Positions 49,301-61,508 of a stretch of 64,000 nt of DNA are shown in pieces. The notes under the pieces were generated by a model. That model had not been told where the DNA came from, searched no databases, and worked only from the letters and a program-made list of their open reading frames with translations. The first letter of the stretch is position 1. Every line of letters begins with the position of its first letter. Source of the stretch: Dicaeum eximium (taxonomy: Eukaryota; Chordata; Aves; Passeriformes; Dicaeidae). The stretch covers positions 109,665 through 173,664 of the forward strand of contig VWZP01001727.1 of NCBI GenBank assembly GCA_013396995.1. Reading direction: 5' to 3'. Made by a program: the position numbers and the translations under genes.

Positions 49301-52300
49301 TTGGCTGACTGGCATTAATTATCTCATCTAATGACAAAAAGCATCACTGCTGAAGTAGCAACTCCTCAGCACTTTAGTAGCTTCTTCGAGCTGTTCAGAA
49401 AACTGCACTCTCGTGTTAATCACATTTCTTTTAAAATATTCCACACACTTAAACAAGCCAGAAGCATTCACGGTTGTCAGATGGTAGAACTACAATGCAG
49501 ATATTCAATCAAGAAAGTTTTGCATTAACACAAAAAGTAGTGCACTGGTCTCCTAGCTTTAAGTCTTACAATTTTGTAAGAAAAAATTTGGTTACAGCTG
49601 GCTTCTTGCTAGAGTTGTTGTCATCTTAAGGAGTCAGTAAGCTAAACTTGAGCATTATTTAAAAAATATTAGTTTAACAGAACTTCAAATTAATATTTTA
49701 GGAGGTTTAAAATGCGTAAATGAAACATGTAAAAGTAGTGCAGTTACAAGGTATTTTTCATAATTTAGTAGTAGCATCTATATACACAGAGATACTTTTA
49801 AGGAGACATATTTGTAAAGATTTGTATTTTTAAATCCCTCTGTGAACTGTATGGCTAATTCTAAAGAGACTTTTTAATGTTTGTGGTATGTTTAGAGAAT
49901 GTTTTGAGAGGCTGCTGTGAGTAATGTGATCTAATTTGCTTCAATAGTACCGGTCAGTTCCTGTCAGATCAAAAGCTACTTACTTGCTGGACTTTTCAAA
50001 CAGTATGCAGAACAACAGAAGTAGGGGTTTTTTTGCAGTTACTGTTTTTCAAGCCTATTCTGAAAACTGGAGATAAAACTGGGAGAGGGGAGAAGGGGGC
50101 ATGCTATTTTCTCTACAGTGGTTTTGATTTGGGCAGTGGTAATATTCAAGTTTGTTTACATGAGCAGACAGAAAAATGTGAGTAACGTATTTAGTAATCA
50201 ATTTGCTACACCACTATGTTTTTTACTTATTGCAAAAGAAATTGACTGGAAAAATCTCACTTCATAGCTGTGAGATAATAAAGAAAGCAGGAAGCTACTA
50301 ATCTAATTCCATGTTTTCTGTTTACCAAAGGAATTTAAAGTGACAGTGAGATTTACACGTAGAGTTATTAAAAATGGTGTTGGAGCTGATAAACTGTGAT
50401 AAGCTATCAGAAGACTAACGTTTTGAAAAACACTTGTGCTTGTAAAATTAAGGATATGTTTTAGCAAGGCCTTTAAGCCTTTTGCAGTGTTTAAAGTAAC
50501 CCCGTCTCAAAATGAGATCCAAATAATCTTTATCCATGGTTAAATAGCTGGAGGGGAAGGCAACCCCAATTACTTTTTGTCAGGTGCTATTGTCAACCAA
50601 AATAGCAGCTGGCAGAAGCATCTCTGGCATTATGGCAAATCATGTACCACTTGAAAGCTGCTTACAAACTACTACTTGTATGTATATCTTCACTTAAGAA
50701 TTCTGTAAAATATAGCAACAGAGAGCTGAAACGATTTTAAAACACTTATCCAAGGAGACTGGTTCAGGGATTAAAGTGCCTCACATTGCCAGTGAAAAGA
50801 CTGTGTGGCATGTGAAGCAACTGGTAGTATTTAATTGCCTTTCAACAAAAATGTTTGCAGTGAATTGAAACTCACTCTACTGTTGGCAAAAAGTAATGCT
50901 TAGTAATGTAAAGAACTAGCCTGGGACAAATGCTGGCATTCACAGGGCTCATCTATAACTTTTGGCATGGAAATCAACAACTGAGTTTAGAAACAAGCAC
51001 AGTATTACATCATGCTGAGAGCTTCATATTTTTAAACAGGAGAGCTTATGGGTGCTGTACATTTTTGATGTAGATACTGGTTTTGTTTAACTGCAGGAGG
51101 GAAAGACAACCTTGCTTCTAAATCATTTGTATGTATGAGTGATCCCCAAATCCTTACACTTGCTTTCAGGCTTGTCAGAAATGTGTAGGATATGTAGGAA
51201 GGAGTGACTGAAGTCTTCTCTAGGCCCACTAAAGCTAGAGAAACACAGAAGTGTTGCAGTTGTCAAGAAATTCAGGAGAAGAAAAGTACTGCAAAGGGAC
51301 CCCAAAACCATGAGGTGCACAAAGGCAAGATTTGGAACAGATATGCTGGTTATGCCAACCTAAGGCTGTCTGTGGAGTGCAAATAGTGCAAAAGGGAAAC
51401 AGCAAACCCAGCTGCACAGGAGTTATTTGATGAGCACTTGATAGGTGCTTTACTTGATGAGCACTATGTCCCTTTGTATCTCACACCGATCTGGCAAAGC
51501 TTCTTGATTTACTTTGCCTGAGAAACCAGTTCCATCTAACCCTTCTTCAAGACAGTAAGTTCAGAAAGAACTGAACAACTTTCAGGAGATCTTTGCTGTC
51601 TTTCAGGACTTGACCTATGCTTGAAGTGGGCCTCCAGAGAGTTTAAGAAATGTAAAAGTTAGCTTAGTTGTTCAGCTTGAGATCATCTTCAGGAGGCCCA
51701 TTTCTGAGTTGTGAACATCTGCACTCTGCAAAGTTAAGTCCCTTAGAGATATTAAGCCAAGTAACAATTAAGATGTCAGAAGTGATGATTGGCTTGTGTT
51801 TCTATAGCCAAGAATTATAGAAATATGTCAGAGTGTTTTGCAGGTGAATGTATGGTGGGCGGTTTTTACAACATCTATCTGCCTTAGATAGGCTTCCTAT
51901 ACAGAGGCCTAAAATTCCAGGGAAGGAAAGGCTTGTGCCAGCACACACTGCCTACACCCACCTTCCCCCAGAAAAGCTTTTAAAACCATTCATCAGCTGC
52001 AGCCAGATTTAGCATGCAGCCTCAGAGATTGCAAATTCCTACTATGAAAACAGGCAGCTGGTCAGAGAAGAGAGACTGTTGTTGTCTTCATTGAGAGAAA
52101 GGCTAAAAAGAAACAGAACTAGAACAAGATGTTATAAGATCTATTATCTAGAAAAGTATGCAAATCCTTCTTATTTATAGAAAATTACGCAAGCTGCACA
52201 GAGAATTTTTTTTTCCAAAGATAAAGAAAATTACTGCCTCTTACCTAGATTATTTGATATACAAGAAGGACTAAACTAACATTACATCTTTCCTTTAATA

Positions 52301-55300
52301 TACTTAAAGTCAGTCAGTAGATACAAGTTTAGATGAAACTGGTCTTCAGTTCTTTGCTGCTGACAGAACCATTGTCCTTGAGCCAGTTTGCCAACCCTGC
52401 AGCTAAGTTTTGAGGTGATCTAGCCTTTTGTTGGGATCATGATTACCCTACTCATTCTGGCATACCTGAAAACCAAACTGAAAATGAAGAACGTGCACCT
52501 ACCACGCAGCAGAAGCTGCAAAATATTGTATCCAGTCCTTGTTTTCAGCCATAGATGGGTTATGTAATTGGGTCAGTGATTTGCTATCCTTTAATATAAT
52601 TACATTTCACCTACAATTGTGCAGAAATGCTGCATAAAGCTCCATTCATTAGCAGATTGCACATCCTGGACCCTTAGGACCACACTTCTTTCCTTTTCTG
52701 GGGGACACTTGTTAACAGTTTCTGCTGCCTCAGGGCTCTACAGAGCCTGAAATAAGTAGATATTTTCAGATGACTGCTATTTGGAAAAACCTGGGTTAAA
52801 TCAGGCTAAGAAAGCGGTCCTCCCACATTAGGGCCTCTTTCCTGTGGGAAGTCTGTAGTAAGTTTACATGTAGGGGCTCTGCTGTCAGAGTATGAGTCTC
52901 TCCTTTTTAAACTTCTTTCTAGAAGCCTGAAACCTGCACAGCCTATCATGCTTGTAGCAATCACCTCTTCTTTTACAGCTGCACATCCCATCACACATGC
53001 CTGATCCCCTGACTGGTTCAACTGACTAAGGCAGCTTTTGCTTACAGAAGTGTTTGCACAGTAAGCTAAATGAAAGGAGATCATTATTTCATTTAGCTAA
53101 GATTTTTCCATTATTTGTGCCATGCCCAAAATGTCTTAAGTTCATAACACTCTCACAAATTACTGTGACAAATAGTAAGTTATTGTCCCTTATATCACGG
53201 TTCTAATTGGAACTTTGTGGAAAGCTACAAAATCTGGGTGGTGGCATTTTTTTCTTTATTCATTTTATAACAAATGATCTTTGTATAATGCAACATTAGG
53301 ACTATCTGCTGCATTCTTTTGTATGTTGAATCTTTCCACAGATTTATAATTCTTTTGGACCAGATTGACTCTATGTCTGATCTACTGATGTTCTTCTAGG
53401 ATCAAAACAGTCAAAATAAGCAAGAGTAAGAACACTGGATTAAGAACTTCAGCAATACAAATGTTTTCATCCAAAAAGAAAACAAAGTTAAGGCATTAAA
53501 ATTTGTTTAACTTCTCAGTGTTTAGGAAAATGAGTCTTATTCACCCCTCTTACCTTGTGTACTGTGTACAGCTTCCCTGCAGCCACAATGCAGAATTACC
53601 CTGTGCTGAGTACAGATAAACATCTGAAGCTGTTCCAGTCAGCTGGTTCAAAGCTGCCTTGTAGCTCTGCCCTTTCTGCTGCTGCTACTGCTAATTAGGC
53701 TTGCCTACAGACACCCCTTTTCAGAGGGAGGACAGGAGTGCAGTAAAGATTAACTCAGATCTTAGCTTAGATTTAAGGAGGCATTTTTAGACGTAAAAGA
53801 GATGTAACTCATCAGCTATCAGGGTCATTATGAACCTAATGAACACCCTGACTTCCATGTCTTTTATAAAGCATAACAGTCTTGCTAAATCTAACCACTG
53901 GTATGCAGACAGAGTGCCAACACCTCTAGGTTTTACACTGTGGAGATGTTTCAGGCAAGTATTTGATGCACATTCTTGCTATACCAACCTCAGTGATTAG
54001 GCAGTAGCCCAAGAGATGTTTTATGAACATTTAAATATCATGTTTAGTTAACCTAAAATACTGCTTTCAAGCTGAAGTTAAACAAATGTCTGATTAATGA
54101 AAGACAAACAGATTTGCAATTAAAGGCTCAATTTAGGCCACTAGTAGTAACATACAGGAATATATTTGAAAGTCCTTGGATTTAATTTCTCCTCTCAAGT
54201 AGAAGCAGGCTACTAGAATAAGCAGCACTTTTTATATGAGGAGATATAAAAATTATTTGTAAAGAGGCTCCAAAAGGTTGGATGGTGTTTCTCATGGTGA
54301 GCAAGGGACTGTGGTCAGGTTCACATTCAGCCAAGGTGGCATTGCTGAAAGCCAGCTGGTACCTAGTGTTGTAGCTAGAGATGTAGTTCAGTAACTACCA
54401 TTTAATTTACTTGGCAAAGGCTTTTTACTGAATTCTGTTATGACCAACTTTTTCATCTATACTACGTCAAATTTCCTTTCCTTCCTACTAATTTGTCAGC
54501 AGCAATAAATCACATACCCACTCCATAGTAATGTAGGTAGGAGTTAGTTTATCCTCCACCCTGTATCTGCTTTGGTAATCTTGTTCTTTTTTAACCAACC
54601 TACCCATCTCCCACAGTTTCTCAAAAGACTCAGTGGTTGTTTTGTTGGTCCCACTGACAGCCTGGGTATTCATGCAATGTTTTAATAACCAATACTAACA
54701 TATTCACAGACTTGAGCCTTAGTACCAGTCTCACAGCTGTCATTTATTATTTTTTTTTGATTGATCATTCTATGCTTTTCATTTTACATTTGGCAACTAG
54801 GCTGGGAAGTATGTTGATGGAAACTACCACTCCATAGACCTTTCAATCCCAATGACAGACCTGTCACTTGGCATACAGGGGTAGTTCGGTATGGTGCCTA
54901 AGGTTAGACTCCTTAGCAAAAATCAAAGCCTACATGTTTCTTTAGGCATCCAAATGAACCTTCCTCACTAAGCTGTTGCCTAACTTCTGACACTCCTAAT
55001 GACCCCAGTCATATCTTTTCTTTTCATCAGTAAAGCCCTTGGGCATACCCACAAGCAGACCTGAGCTGCTTTAAGTCTTTACAGTGTCAGATAGCCACAT
55101 GCATAAACTCCTGTGCTCTGCTGAAATCCAGGAGCCGGGAGTTTTCCTCACTGCTTTGTATTCGGAGGCTGATGCAAATCAGATCAGCTGGGCCTCTTCC
55201 CTTGTCTCTTGCCCCTGAGGACAGTGGGTTGGTAACTCAGGCCTAGAAGACAGAAGTGGCATTGCCTAATGCTGTTATAATTAAAACCTTACATCTAGTT

Positions 55301-58300
55301 CCTAGTGGTTGTGCAGAAGCTCTCCTTTTGTCCCATAGAAAAATCCATTAGGTAGGATTTTTCTCTCTCTCTGTCCCAAACCTTTAGAAAGTAATAGCTG
55401 CATAAAAGGTGATGCTTCCCAATCTATTTTGTTCTGTGATGAAAGTAACACTCAGAAGCAAGTAGAACCCCAGCTGTGTAAAGTACTAATTGAAGTCCTT
55501 GCTCTTCCACTTCTCCCTTTCCCACTCTGGCATTCACTAATCTTATTTATCCTGGTTAGGTAATCTGCCTGTAGGACCACACATGTCTCCACTTGTTTGG
55601 AAGAGCACCTCACTTACTGGCTGTATTGTATGATAATAACAACAGCTACTGCACCAGTGAGATGCAGAGGTGAACAAGAAAGGTTTTCATGGCAGTCCCA
55701 CAATCTAACAGTTGCTGACCAGCCCAAACAGAAGCTGCTGCTGTAGGACATTATGACTACCTTCTTGCACCCCTGCTGATTCAAGTAATTTAGACAGCAG
55801 AAGATAAAAGTGTACCCAGGTATAATTCAGTTCCACCATAATTACCTGATTTACATCAGGCTACACAGCAAGTTTCTTGGCTTTTTTTTGTCCTGCCTTG
55901 CATTCTGTAGGTAAGTTCAAACAGAAAATAGGGTGTGAAGGTTTAGCTGGTTTTATATGCAGGTGGTGGAGGAAAGTGAACTGGATAAGATCTTCATTCT
56001 TCAAAAAGAGTAAACCAGTAGGTAGTTTAATGACCTTTCTATTGTGCAAACAGAACCTGAAATTCTTCTTTCTCCCCATCAATAACAATAATAAGGAATT
56101 GTTGGAAAAGGTTCCTGCCTTTTTTAAACTGTAAAAAATATTAACAATTCTAAGCTAATTTTTCTCAATGTTCAAAACTTGAATTTTCAGACATACTAAA
56201 GAACAAGACTAGCAAAAGCTTCCGTAAGAACATTCCCTCTCAGCATACTTAAGTATTTGAGTGTGAAGTTTTTGAAATAGTAATATAATATTAAAACTAA
56301 GCAAGGGCTTACAAGCTCATGAGATGCTGTAATTTACATGGCAGAATACAAAGGAATTCATTGCAGATTCTCTCTTCTTGTGCCACAGAAACAACCACCT
56401 CCCCCTATCAAAATAAAGGCCACACAAAAAAATTCATTATTCCTATAACATAGGAATACCTAATAGGTTTTTTCCTACATTGTTAAAAAGTAAGGCTTGC
56501 ATAGATATGGATCATTCAGTTAACCCAACTCTGGTCCATTTTGTGTCACTCCACTTGCCTTTGCTCTTTTAGTAGTTGTCTATCACCACCACCTGCTATT
56601 CCCTTAGTCTAACCTCCAGGTGTTCAGCACTCTGGAGTAGGGAGCATTACCAGAAGGAAGGAGGCCCAAGCAGTGTCCTAAAGGTACTCCAGGAGGTAGC
56701 TCCATGCTTGATAAGCAGCATAACCTTCAGTTCCCATATGCACATCCCCCAGGAGCAAACAGAACTCCCACACCACCATCCTCCCCAGCCCCAGGGACCA
56801 GGGCAGTTTTTCTGCTCTTGACCAGGTGACAAAAGGCCAATCTCTGCAGAGGTCATTAACAAGAACAGCAGGTGTTGCCAGTTTCCTATGCAAAGCAAAT
56901 CACAAATTAGTTTTCCACTTTCTACTAAATTTATGGGGACTTACATTGTCCTCCTTTTGATTGTTGTAATTTTGGAAGATAAGTAGTACTTAAACACTTG
57001 TTCTTTAAAAGATACACAGCAATTGTATGTTTACATACTTAGGAGAAAAACCTGCAAGTTTACTGCTTTACTCATTTTTGCTTTGCCCAGTGACATTTAA
57101 ACCCAGTGAAGCTGCAAGCTCCGTTTTCAGTGTTTTCCCTGGTAAATGTCACTCTGCTACAGTGCTGCATTCACCAACTCTAAAGTAGCTTTTATCAGCA
57201 GTGGTGCCATGTGCCAGTGTTGCCAGTGTTCCCAGACTGCTGGCTTAGCTTGTTTTCTTTCAATAGCTGTGGAAAATATCTGAAACACAAAGGCAAGAAC
57301 TACTTCATTTTTGTATAAAAGTGATTAGTAGGAAATTAGATTTATTGAGTTGCTGAAGGTAAATGTTGTATTTTGATCCTTTACTGTTAAACCTCCATTA
57401 ATATACAGCTTGATTAGTTTATTTTACTGTTTAGAATTTGGTTAGATTGAATTGGCAGAGAATTTTAGAATGTAGGACTTAGTTTATAGACCTAGCTGTG
57501 AGCCCAGGCAGCCAGTGAGCCAATTAACCAGTGAGCTGGACATTTCCTTGCATTAGAGGTGCATATAAATGGTGTAGAGAGACCTGTAGCACTGGCTTCT
57601 GGTACGATCCCTTACAGCTTCTTGGCAACAAAGTAGGAACCCCCAGTGACTGGGAAAAGTCCTTGGACAATTGCAGCTCAAGAGGTCACAGAAGTGACAA
57701 ACAAAATTGTCTTTGGCGCCCCTTTTCCCCCTTTCTGCTGCCTCATTAAGGAAGGCTGAACTCAGAGCTTTTCAGAGGCATATCTCATGCAACACAAGTA
57801 TTCTACAGGCAGCCTTGTAGCTAAAGTAAATAGATACAGAGGGAAGGAGATAATTGTAAATAAAGGCTTGAGGGAAGCACCTTCAGCTGCTTGACCTTGT
57901 AGAGCCCTGGTCCCTTCTTGTCCAATAGATGCCTGCCTCTTCTCTAGAGCATACTGGTGATTGCCATGGGCTTTACTGGGAGATACTGCTATTCTGCTGG
58001 TGGGGAAAAGCAAAAGCCTTGGTCTTTTCAAGGGGTAAGACATCAATCATTCTCCAAAATCTACTTTTGAATAGTGCTTTGAAATTCACTAGTAGGACTG
58101 CTCATCTTTGAGGAAGGCTGTAGGTGATTCAGTTCCTCTCCATCATCCTTTGCAGTTTGTGTACAGGCAGGAGCTGAACAGCAGCATTTCTACCTTGCAC
58201 CTTCTGCAATGCCTCTTCTTTATAATGTACATATTTGTTTTCTCAGAAGTTTCCCCTGTATTCCTCAAAGAGTGTATGATGTTGGACTCCAATCAGAACC

Positions 58301-60770
58301 ACTGATCTCCCTTCCTGCTGGCAGTGTGCGAGGGAGTAAATAGGACTGGTCAGACCAGATTTTTGGAGGGGAATTGCCACAGCAATTGCAACTACACCAG
58401 TTCTAAGCAGGACATGTCTGTAGACATGCACTGAAGGTTAACTGAAGGTCAATTTTTAGTTCTAACTTAGAGATCACAGCCGCCAGTTCAGATAGGGATC
58501 TGTTTGTCGGCTTCAGCAGGTTTATAACAGTCTCTTTCAGAGACCAGTTCCTAAATCCAAGCACTTTGGGATAGCAATATTTATAATCAGAGTATTATAT
58601 GAGCATTTTGCATACAGAAATCCTATAGAGCCACATCTGCTTTGTCCTGTTTGAACTCATATGTGTGGAAGGAGAGAGAGCAGAGGACATGAGTTATGAT
58701 CAGACCATGGTTTTTTTAAAGATGCCAAGTCCATAATTTTTCTGATCCTTTTTCCTGCATGCAAGTACTTTTCCATGGATGAAAGGGCATCTGAGAAGCA
58801 GCTTACAAATTATAAACAGTCAGTAGAAAGTATAATCTGAATGCATCATATCAAAACCTGAATATAGGAGAGGTATTTTATTCTAATTTTGATTGCTGTC
58901 TTTCTGTTTTGTACCACAGCAAAGTAATAACAGCAGCTCACTGTGGCCTTTAGAGCTACATAGAGATTCACAAATAGACCCATTCACTATTTCATTATAT
59001 GATCTTTGGAATTCATTCTGGGATTTACCTCTGTGTGTGCATCTAGACACAAGAATACCAAAATACCAAAAGGACTGGAGCTGCTGGCCAAGCTTAGTAA
59101 AGGGGAGAAGTAGGATAAAGTCTATGGCTTGATAAAGCCATGATTGTAAAAATTCAGCTTTTTCTAAAACCTTTCTGCAGTTCTCAACTTCTGGGCTCAG
59201 TATAATGTTAGGATGGTTACCCTAAAATTTCAAGATTAAAACTGCATACAGCATGTTACTTGTAAGGGACTCTGAGAAAACATCAGCAAAGCCTTGCATT
59301 AATAAATAGTTCAATTAAGATCAACAATAAAATCAGAACATTTTTAGAAACAGTATTACAGTCTGTTGATTCTGATCAGAAAACACAGTCATCACATCCC
59401 CAAGCTGGATTTCTGGGGCTATGATCAAGGCAAAGAATAGGTGAAAGAATTTGGAATTTCATAGCACCAAATCTGTTGCTGTTTTTAGCTGAGGCAAGGT
59501 GCTGCTAACCAGTTTATCGGTGAGATCTTGCCATGAAGCAGGAAAGGAAATGTTCTGAATTAATTGTTACAGCCCTGAAGCAGAAATTCAGATTTCCCCC
59601 CCCACCAGTATAATATCTTTCACAAGCTGGTGAACTTGGAACAAAAAATTTGTGCGTTTATGGGGTATAGGGCCATGATTTTATAAAAGAACTCTTTATT
59701 TCCATGTAACACCAGCTGTGCAGAAAAGTGCTGATTACATGGTAGTATTTAAGTTTAGTAAGAAATTTCTTGCCTGAAATCAATTTTGATACCAAGTGGA
59801 GTGCCTAATATACCCTGGTTTAAGCCTTTTACTTTTAAGCAATCTGTTTTTCAGTTGAGCAATGACTAAAATTAAGAGTACTTTCTTTTATTGTTAACAT
59901 TTTTAAGTGAATTTGAGATCCTCTGCTCAAAGGACATGACATGTTTTTACCACAACACATTCCTTCTGTATGCTTTTAACTATCTCCTTGTGTTTATTAA
60001 AAATAAAAAATAAAATCTAGTCACACATATCAGCTAATAGATTCTAGCGAAGGTCATAATTTATCAGCACATTTTTTTATAAACTCTTAAATGTTTTGCT
60101 GACTTAAGCCAAGGTTCAAGAGGTTTATAACTGGATCCCAGGTTTAATCCCAATTAAATTTCTTTGGTTTTATCATGTGCACAGATTTAATGACTGATAC
60201 AACACAAAGCTGTGACTGAGAGTGGAAGCTGTTTTGGTTATATACCCATGAGTCAAGGAATTGTAAACTTTTCCTCCATAGAAATAACTGTGCTATCTTA
60301 GAGGTCTTTTCCTCCTTCATGAAATATGAAGAAATATGGTATTTTTGACAGCTACTTTGAAATAATGTGTTTTGTTTGCCCCTCCTATTTTTTCATATTC
60401 ACCTGCCTCTTCTGGTTTTTTAAAATATTTTTTAAATATATTTTTTGTGTAAATGTAATGTTAAATGAATATACACTTAATTCTTTACTGTATGAAAAAA
60501 CTCATTACTTACTTTTGTAATGTGTTTCATTTCTTTCAGATATTGTGCAATGGACCAGGAACATGTGTTCCTGTCTGTTTATCTGCTTTTCTTCTCGGCC
60601 TTCTACGAATAAAAAGAACAATCATTGTGTATGTAGAGAGCATCTGCCGTGTGGAAACATTATCCCTGTCTGGAAAGATTCTTTACTACTTTTCAGATTA
60701 TTTCATTGTTCAGTGGCCTGATCTAAAGAAAAAGTATCGCAAGTCAGTATATCTTGGTCGAATAGTGTAA
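43172..60770 (+). CDS. ALG14: ALG14, UDP-GlcNAc transferase subunit, four coding exons
   Basis: The exons 43172-43304, 45457-45608, 48696-48818 and 60540-60770 join to 639 nt (212 residues plus stop; human is about 216). ALG14 anchors the cytosolic catalytic subunit ALG13 to the ER. Together they add the second GlcNAc to GlcNAc-PP-dolichol, the second step of N-glycan precursor synthesis. Visible parts are a Leu-rich membrane anchor at residues 4-24, an Arg-rich cytosolic edge at 26-32, a Rossmann beta strand SVLVVAGSGGHT (37-48) with the MurG-like glycine motif, the conserved RIPRSREV just after the exon 2/3 junction, LCNGPGTC (138-145), the YVESICRVETLS block, and the C-terminal VYLGRIV (206-212). 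All junctions keep the frame. The N terminus differs from mammals, as is common for this anchor. The ATG is the first in frame; its -3 base is C and its +4 base is G. Confidence 0.97.
43370..43390 (+). promoter_or_regulatory. ZNF143/THAP11-like motif, site 1
   Basis: ACTACGCGTCCCGGCATGCA closely resembles the known ACTACAnnTCCCAGCATGC element bound by ZNF143 and THAP11 at housekeeping promoters. It lies 66 bases after the end of ALG14 exon 1, inside the CpG island. Confidence 0.6.
43429..43450 (-). promoter_or_regulatory. ZNF143/THAP11-like motif, site 2 (opposite orientation)
   Basis: Read minus, ACTACAACTCCCGGCGTGCA matches the same consensus even better than site 1. It lies 38 bases beyond it and points the other way. 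Paired sites of this kind are common near start sites of housekeeping genes. Confidence 0.65.
44878..44965 (+). repeat. Imperfect 21- to 22-bp minisatellite, about 4 copies
   Basis: Units built on CTGCTGTGGCTGCAGGGTGA repeat in tandem, one of them shortened to CTGCTGTGGCTGC. The open frames on minus at 44813-45062 (Gln/Ala/Cys-rich) come from this repeat. Confidence 0.85.
45457..45608 (+). CDS. ALG14: ALG14 exon 2
   Basis: 152 nt follow a TTTTGTTTTACAG acceptor (AG at 45455-45456) and end before the donor GTAACT at 45609. The exon completes Gly45 and encodes GGHTTEILRLL, SYSPRHYVLAD and KIRSFEQKRAE, all typical of ALG14. It ends exactly at a codon boundary (residue 95). The last few residues, TFSKSQ, form the variable loop before RIPRSREV and are a little shorter than in mammals. 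Confidence 0.95.
46241..46346 (+). repeat. Local duplication, 33-bp unit with 72-base spacing
   Basis: TATAACCCCTCCAACTACTA and the following ACAGATCCTGTAG at 46241-46273 recur at 46313-46345 with one change. A partial third copy (AGATCCTGTAGTT) lies at about 46299. Confidence 0.85.
48255..48535. promoter_or_regulatory. CpG island inside ALG14 intron 2
   Basis: About 280 bases are rich in G, C and undepleted CpG, in sharp contrast to the AT-rich intron around them. A CACGTG E-box (48323-48328) and an ATTGG inverted CCAAT box (48332-48336) lie at its left part. The 87-codon open frame at 48245-48508 resembles nothing known. It could be an alternative promoter, an orphan CpG island or the promoter of an unannotated RNA. 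Confidence 0.55.
48696..48818 (+). CDS. ALG14: ALG14 exon 3
   Basis: 123 nt (residues 96-136) follow a CTCTTTTCCAG acceptor (AG at 48694-48695) and end before the donor GTAGGT at 48819. The exon encodes DRIPRSREVRQPW and TTLYSILYSLPLTYKRKPDL. It is bounded by phase-0 introns on both sides, so skipping it would keep the frame. A second GT at 48823 gives a tandem donor, but using it would shift the frame. Confidence 0.94.
48819..60539 (+). other. ALG14 intron 3
   Basis: An 11,721-bp intron, by far the largest here. I found no exon, clear mobile element, or RNA gene in it. Open frames are short (under about 95 codons) and unlike known families. Confidence 0.8.
60540..60770 (+). CDS. ALG14: ALG14 exon 4 and stop
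   Basis: 231 nt follow a TTTCATTTCTTTCAG acceptor (AG at 60538-60539) and encode residues 137-212 and a TAA stop. It is the best conserved part of the protein: ILCNGPGTCVPVCLSAFLLG, VYVESICRVETLSLSGKI, DYFIVQWPDLKKKY and VYLGRIV. In yeast and human the C terminus of ALG14 is the ALG13-binding end, so this exon is needed for complex assembly. Confidence 0.97.
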   Translation: MLCNGPGTCVPVCLSAFLLGLLRIKRTIIVYVESICRVETLSLSGKILYYFSDYFIVQWPDLKKKYRKSVYLGRIV

Positions 60771-61385
60771 CAGAAGACATGCTAAATTTACCTGAAATAG
60801 ACTCTACAAGCTCCTCACTTGCATTCCTGCAGTAACTTATTTTCAAGAATTCCTGTTAAGAAATTAGGCTGGTACTTAAAAATGAGACAGTAAAGATTTC
60901 TCTACATTTAAGTAAAATTTGTCTGTATTTATATTTATTGCTATCATGTAGATCTGTTCACCAATAACCCATAGTGGCTCTAAGTCTATGCTGTCTCTGT
61001 TTTCATCTAGTTTTCCTGGTATGTGAATGGTAATTTTTGTCTACAAATAAATATGGGAATTTGTATGAATGTAACATTTCCTGTAAGGAAACTTTGTGTC
61101 ATTTTTAAAATTGTAAGCAACAAAGTCTTTTTCTAGCACAACAGATTTTATTTCCTTTATGCTAGTGGTGAAGTCCCCTGTGAATCCTTAGAGTATAAAG
61201 GAAACAGTTATATTAAGTTGGCTTCATGACAGTTTGTACTTTACAGTCTTCCAAAACCCCCAGAGCATTAAACCAGTATAATTTTTCCCTCTCGTCTTTT
61301 CAAAGCTGTCCTTATAATCTGTTGTGTGCCTTTTGAAAATTGTTGCTCACTTCTTAAGATAAATAAAAAGGTGACAAGTGTCATG
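60771..61385 (+). promoter_or_regulatory. ALG14: ALG14 3' UTR with two candidate poly(A) signals
   Basis: AATAAA hexamers lie at 61046-61051 and 61362-61367, giving UTRs of roughly 0.3 or 0.6 kb. Which is used cannot be told from the sequence. Confidence 0.5.
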
Positions 61386-61450
61386 CTACAGGCACAACAC
61401 TTACCCGTTTAAGATGACTTTCTTCAAAGCTTATGTGCAAAAAGCCTTAC

Positions 61451-61508
61451 CGAACCTACATCAAACAGAGCAAAACTGTCAGTTGGGGAAATTGAACTGG
61501 TTCGAGCT
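61451..61508 (-). other. Possible minus-strand exon of unknown gene
   Basis: On minus, a long pyrimidine run (complement of 61511-61531) and CAG lead into 58 bases, followed by the strong donor GTAAGG at 61450. One frame is open through it (ARTSSISPTDSFALFDVGS), but I do not recognise the peptide. By gene order, CNN3 should start to the right on plus, so a divergent non-coding transcript from its promoter is possible. This is a splice-signal observation only. Confidence 0.25.
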
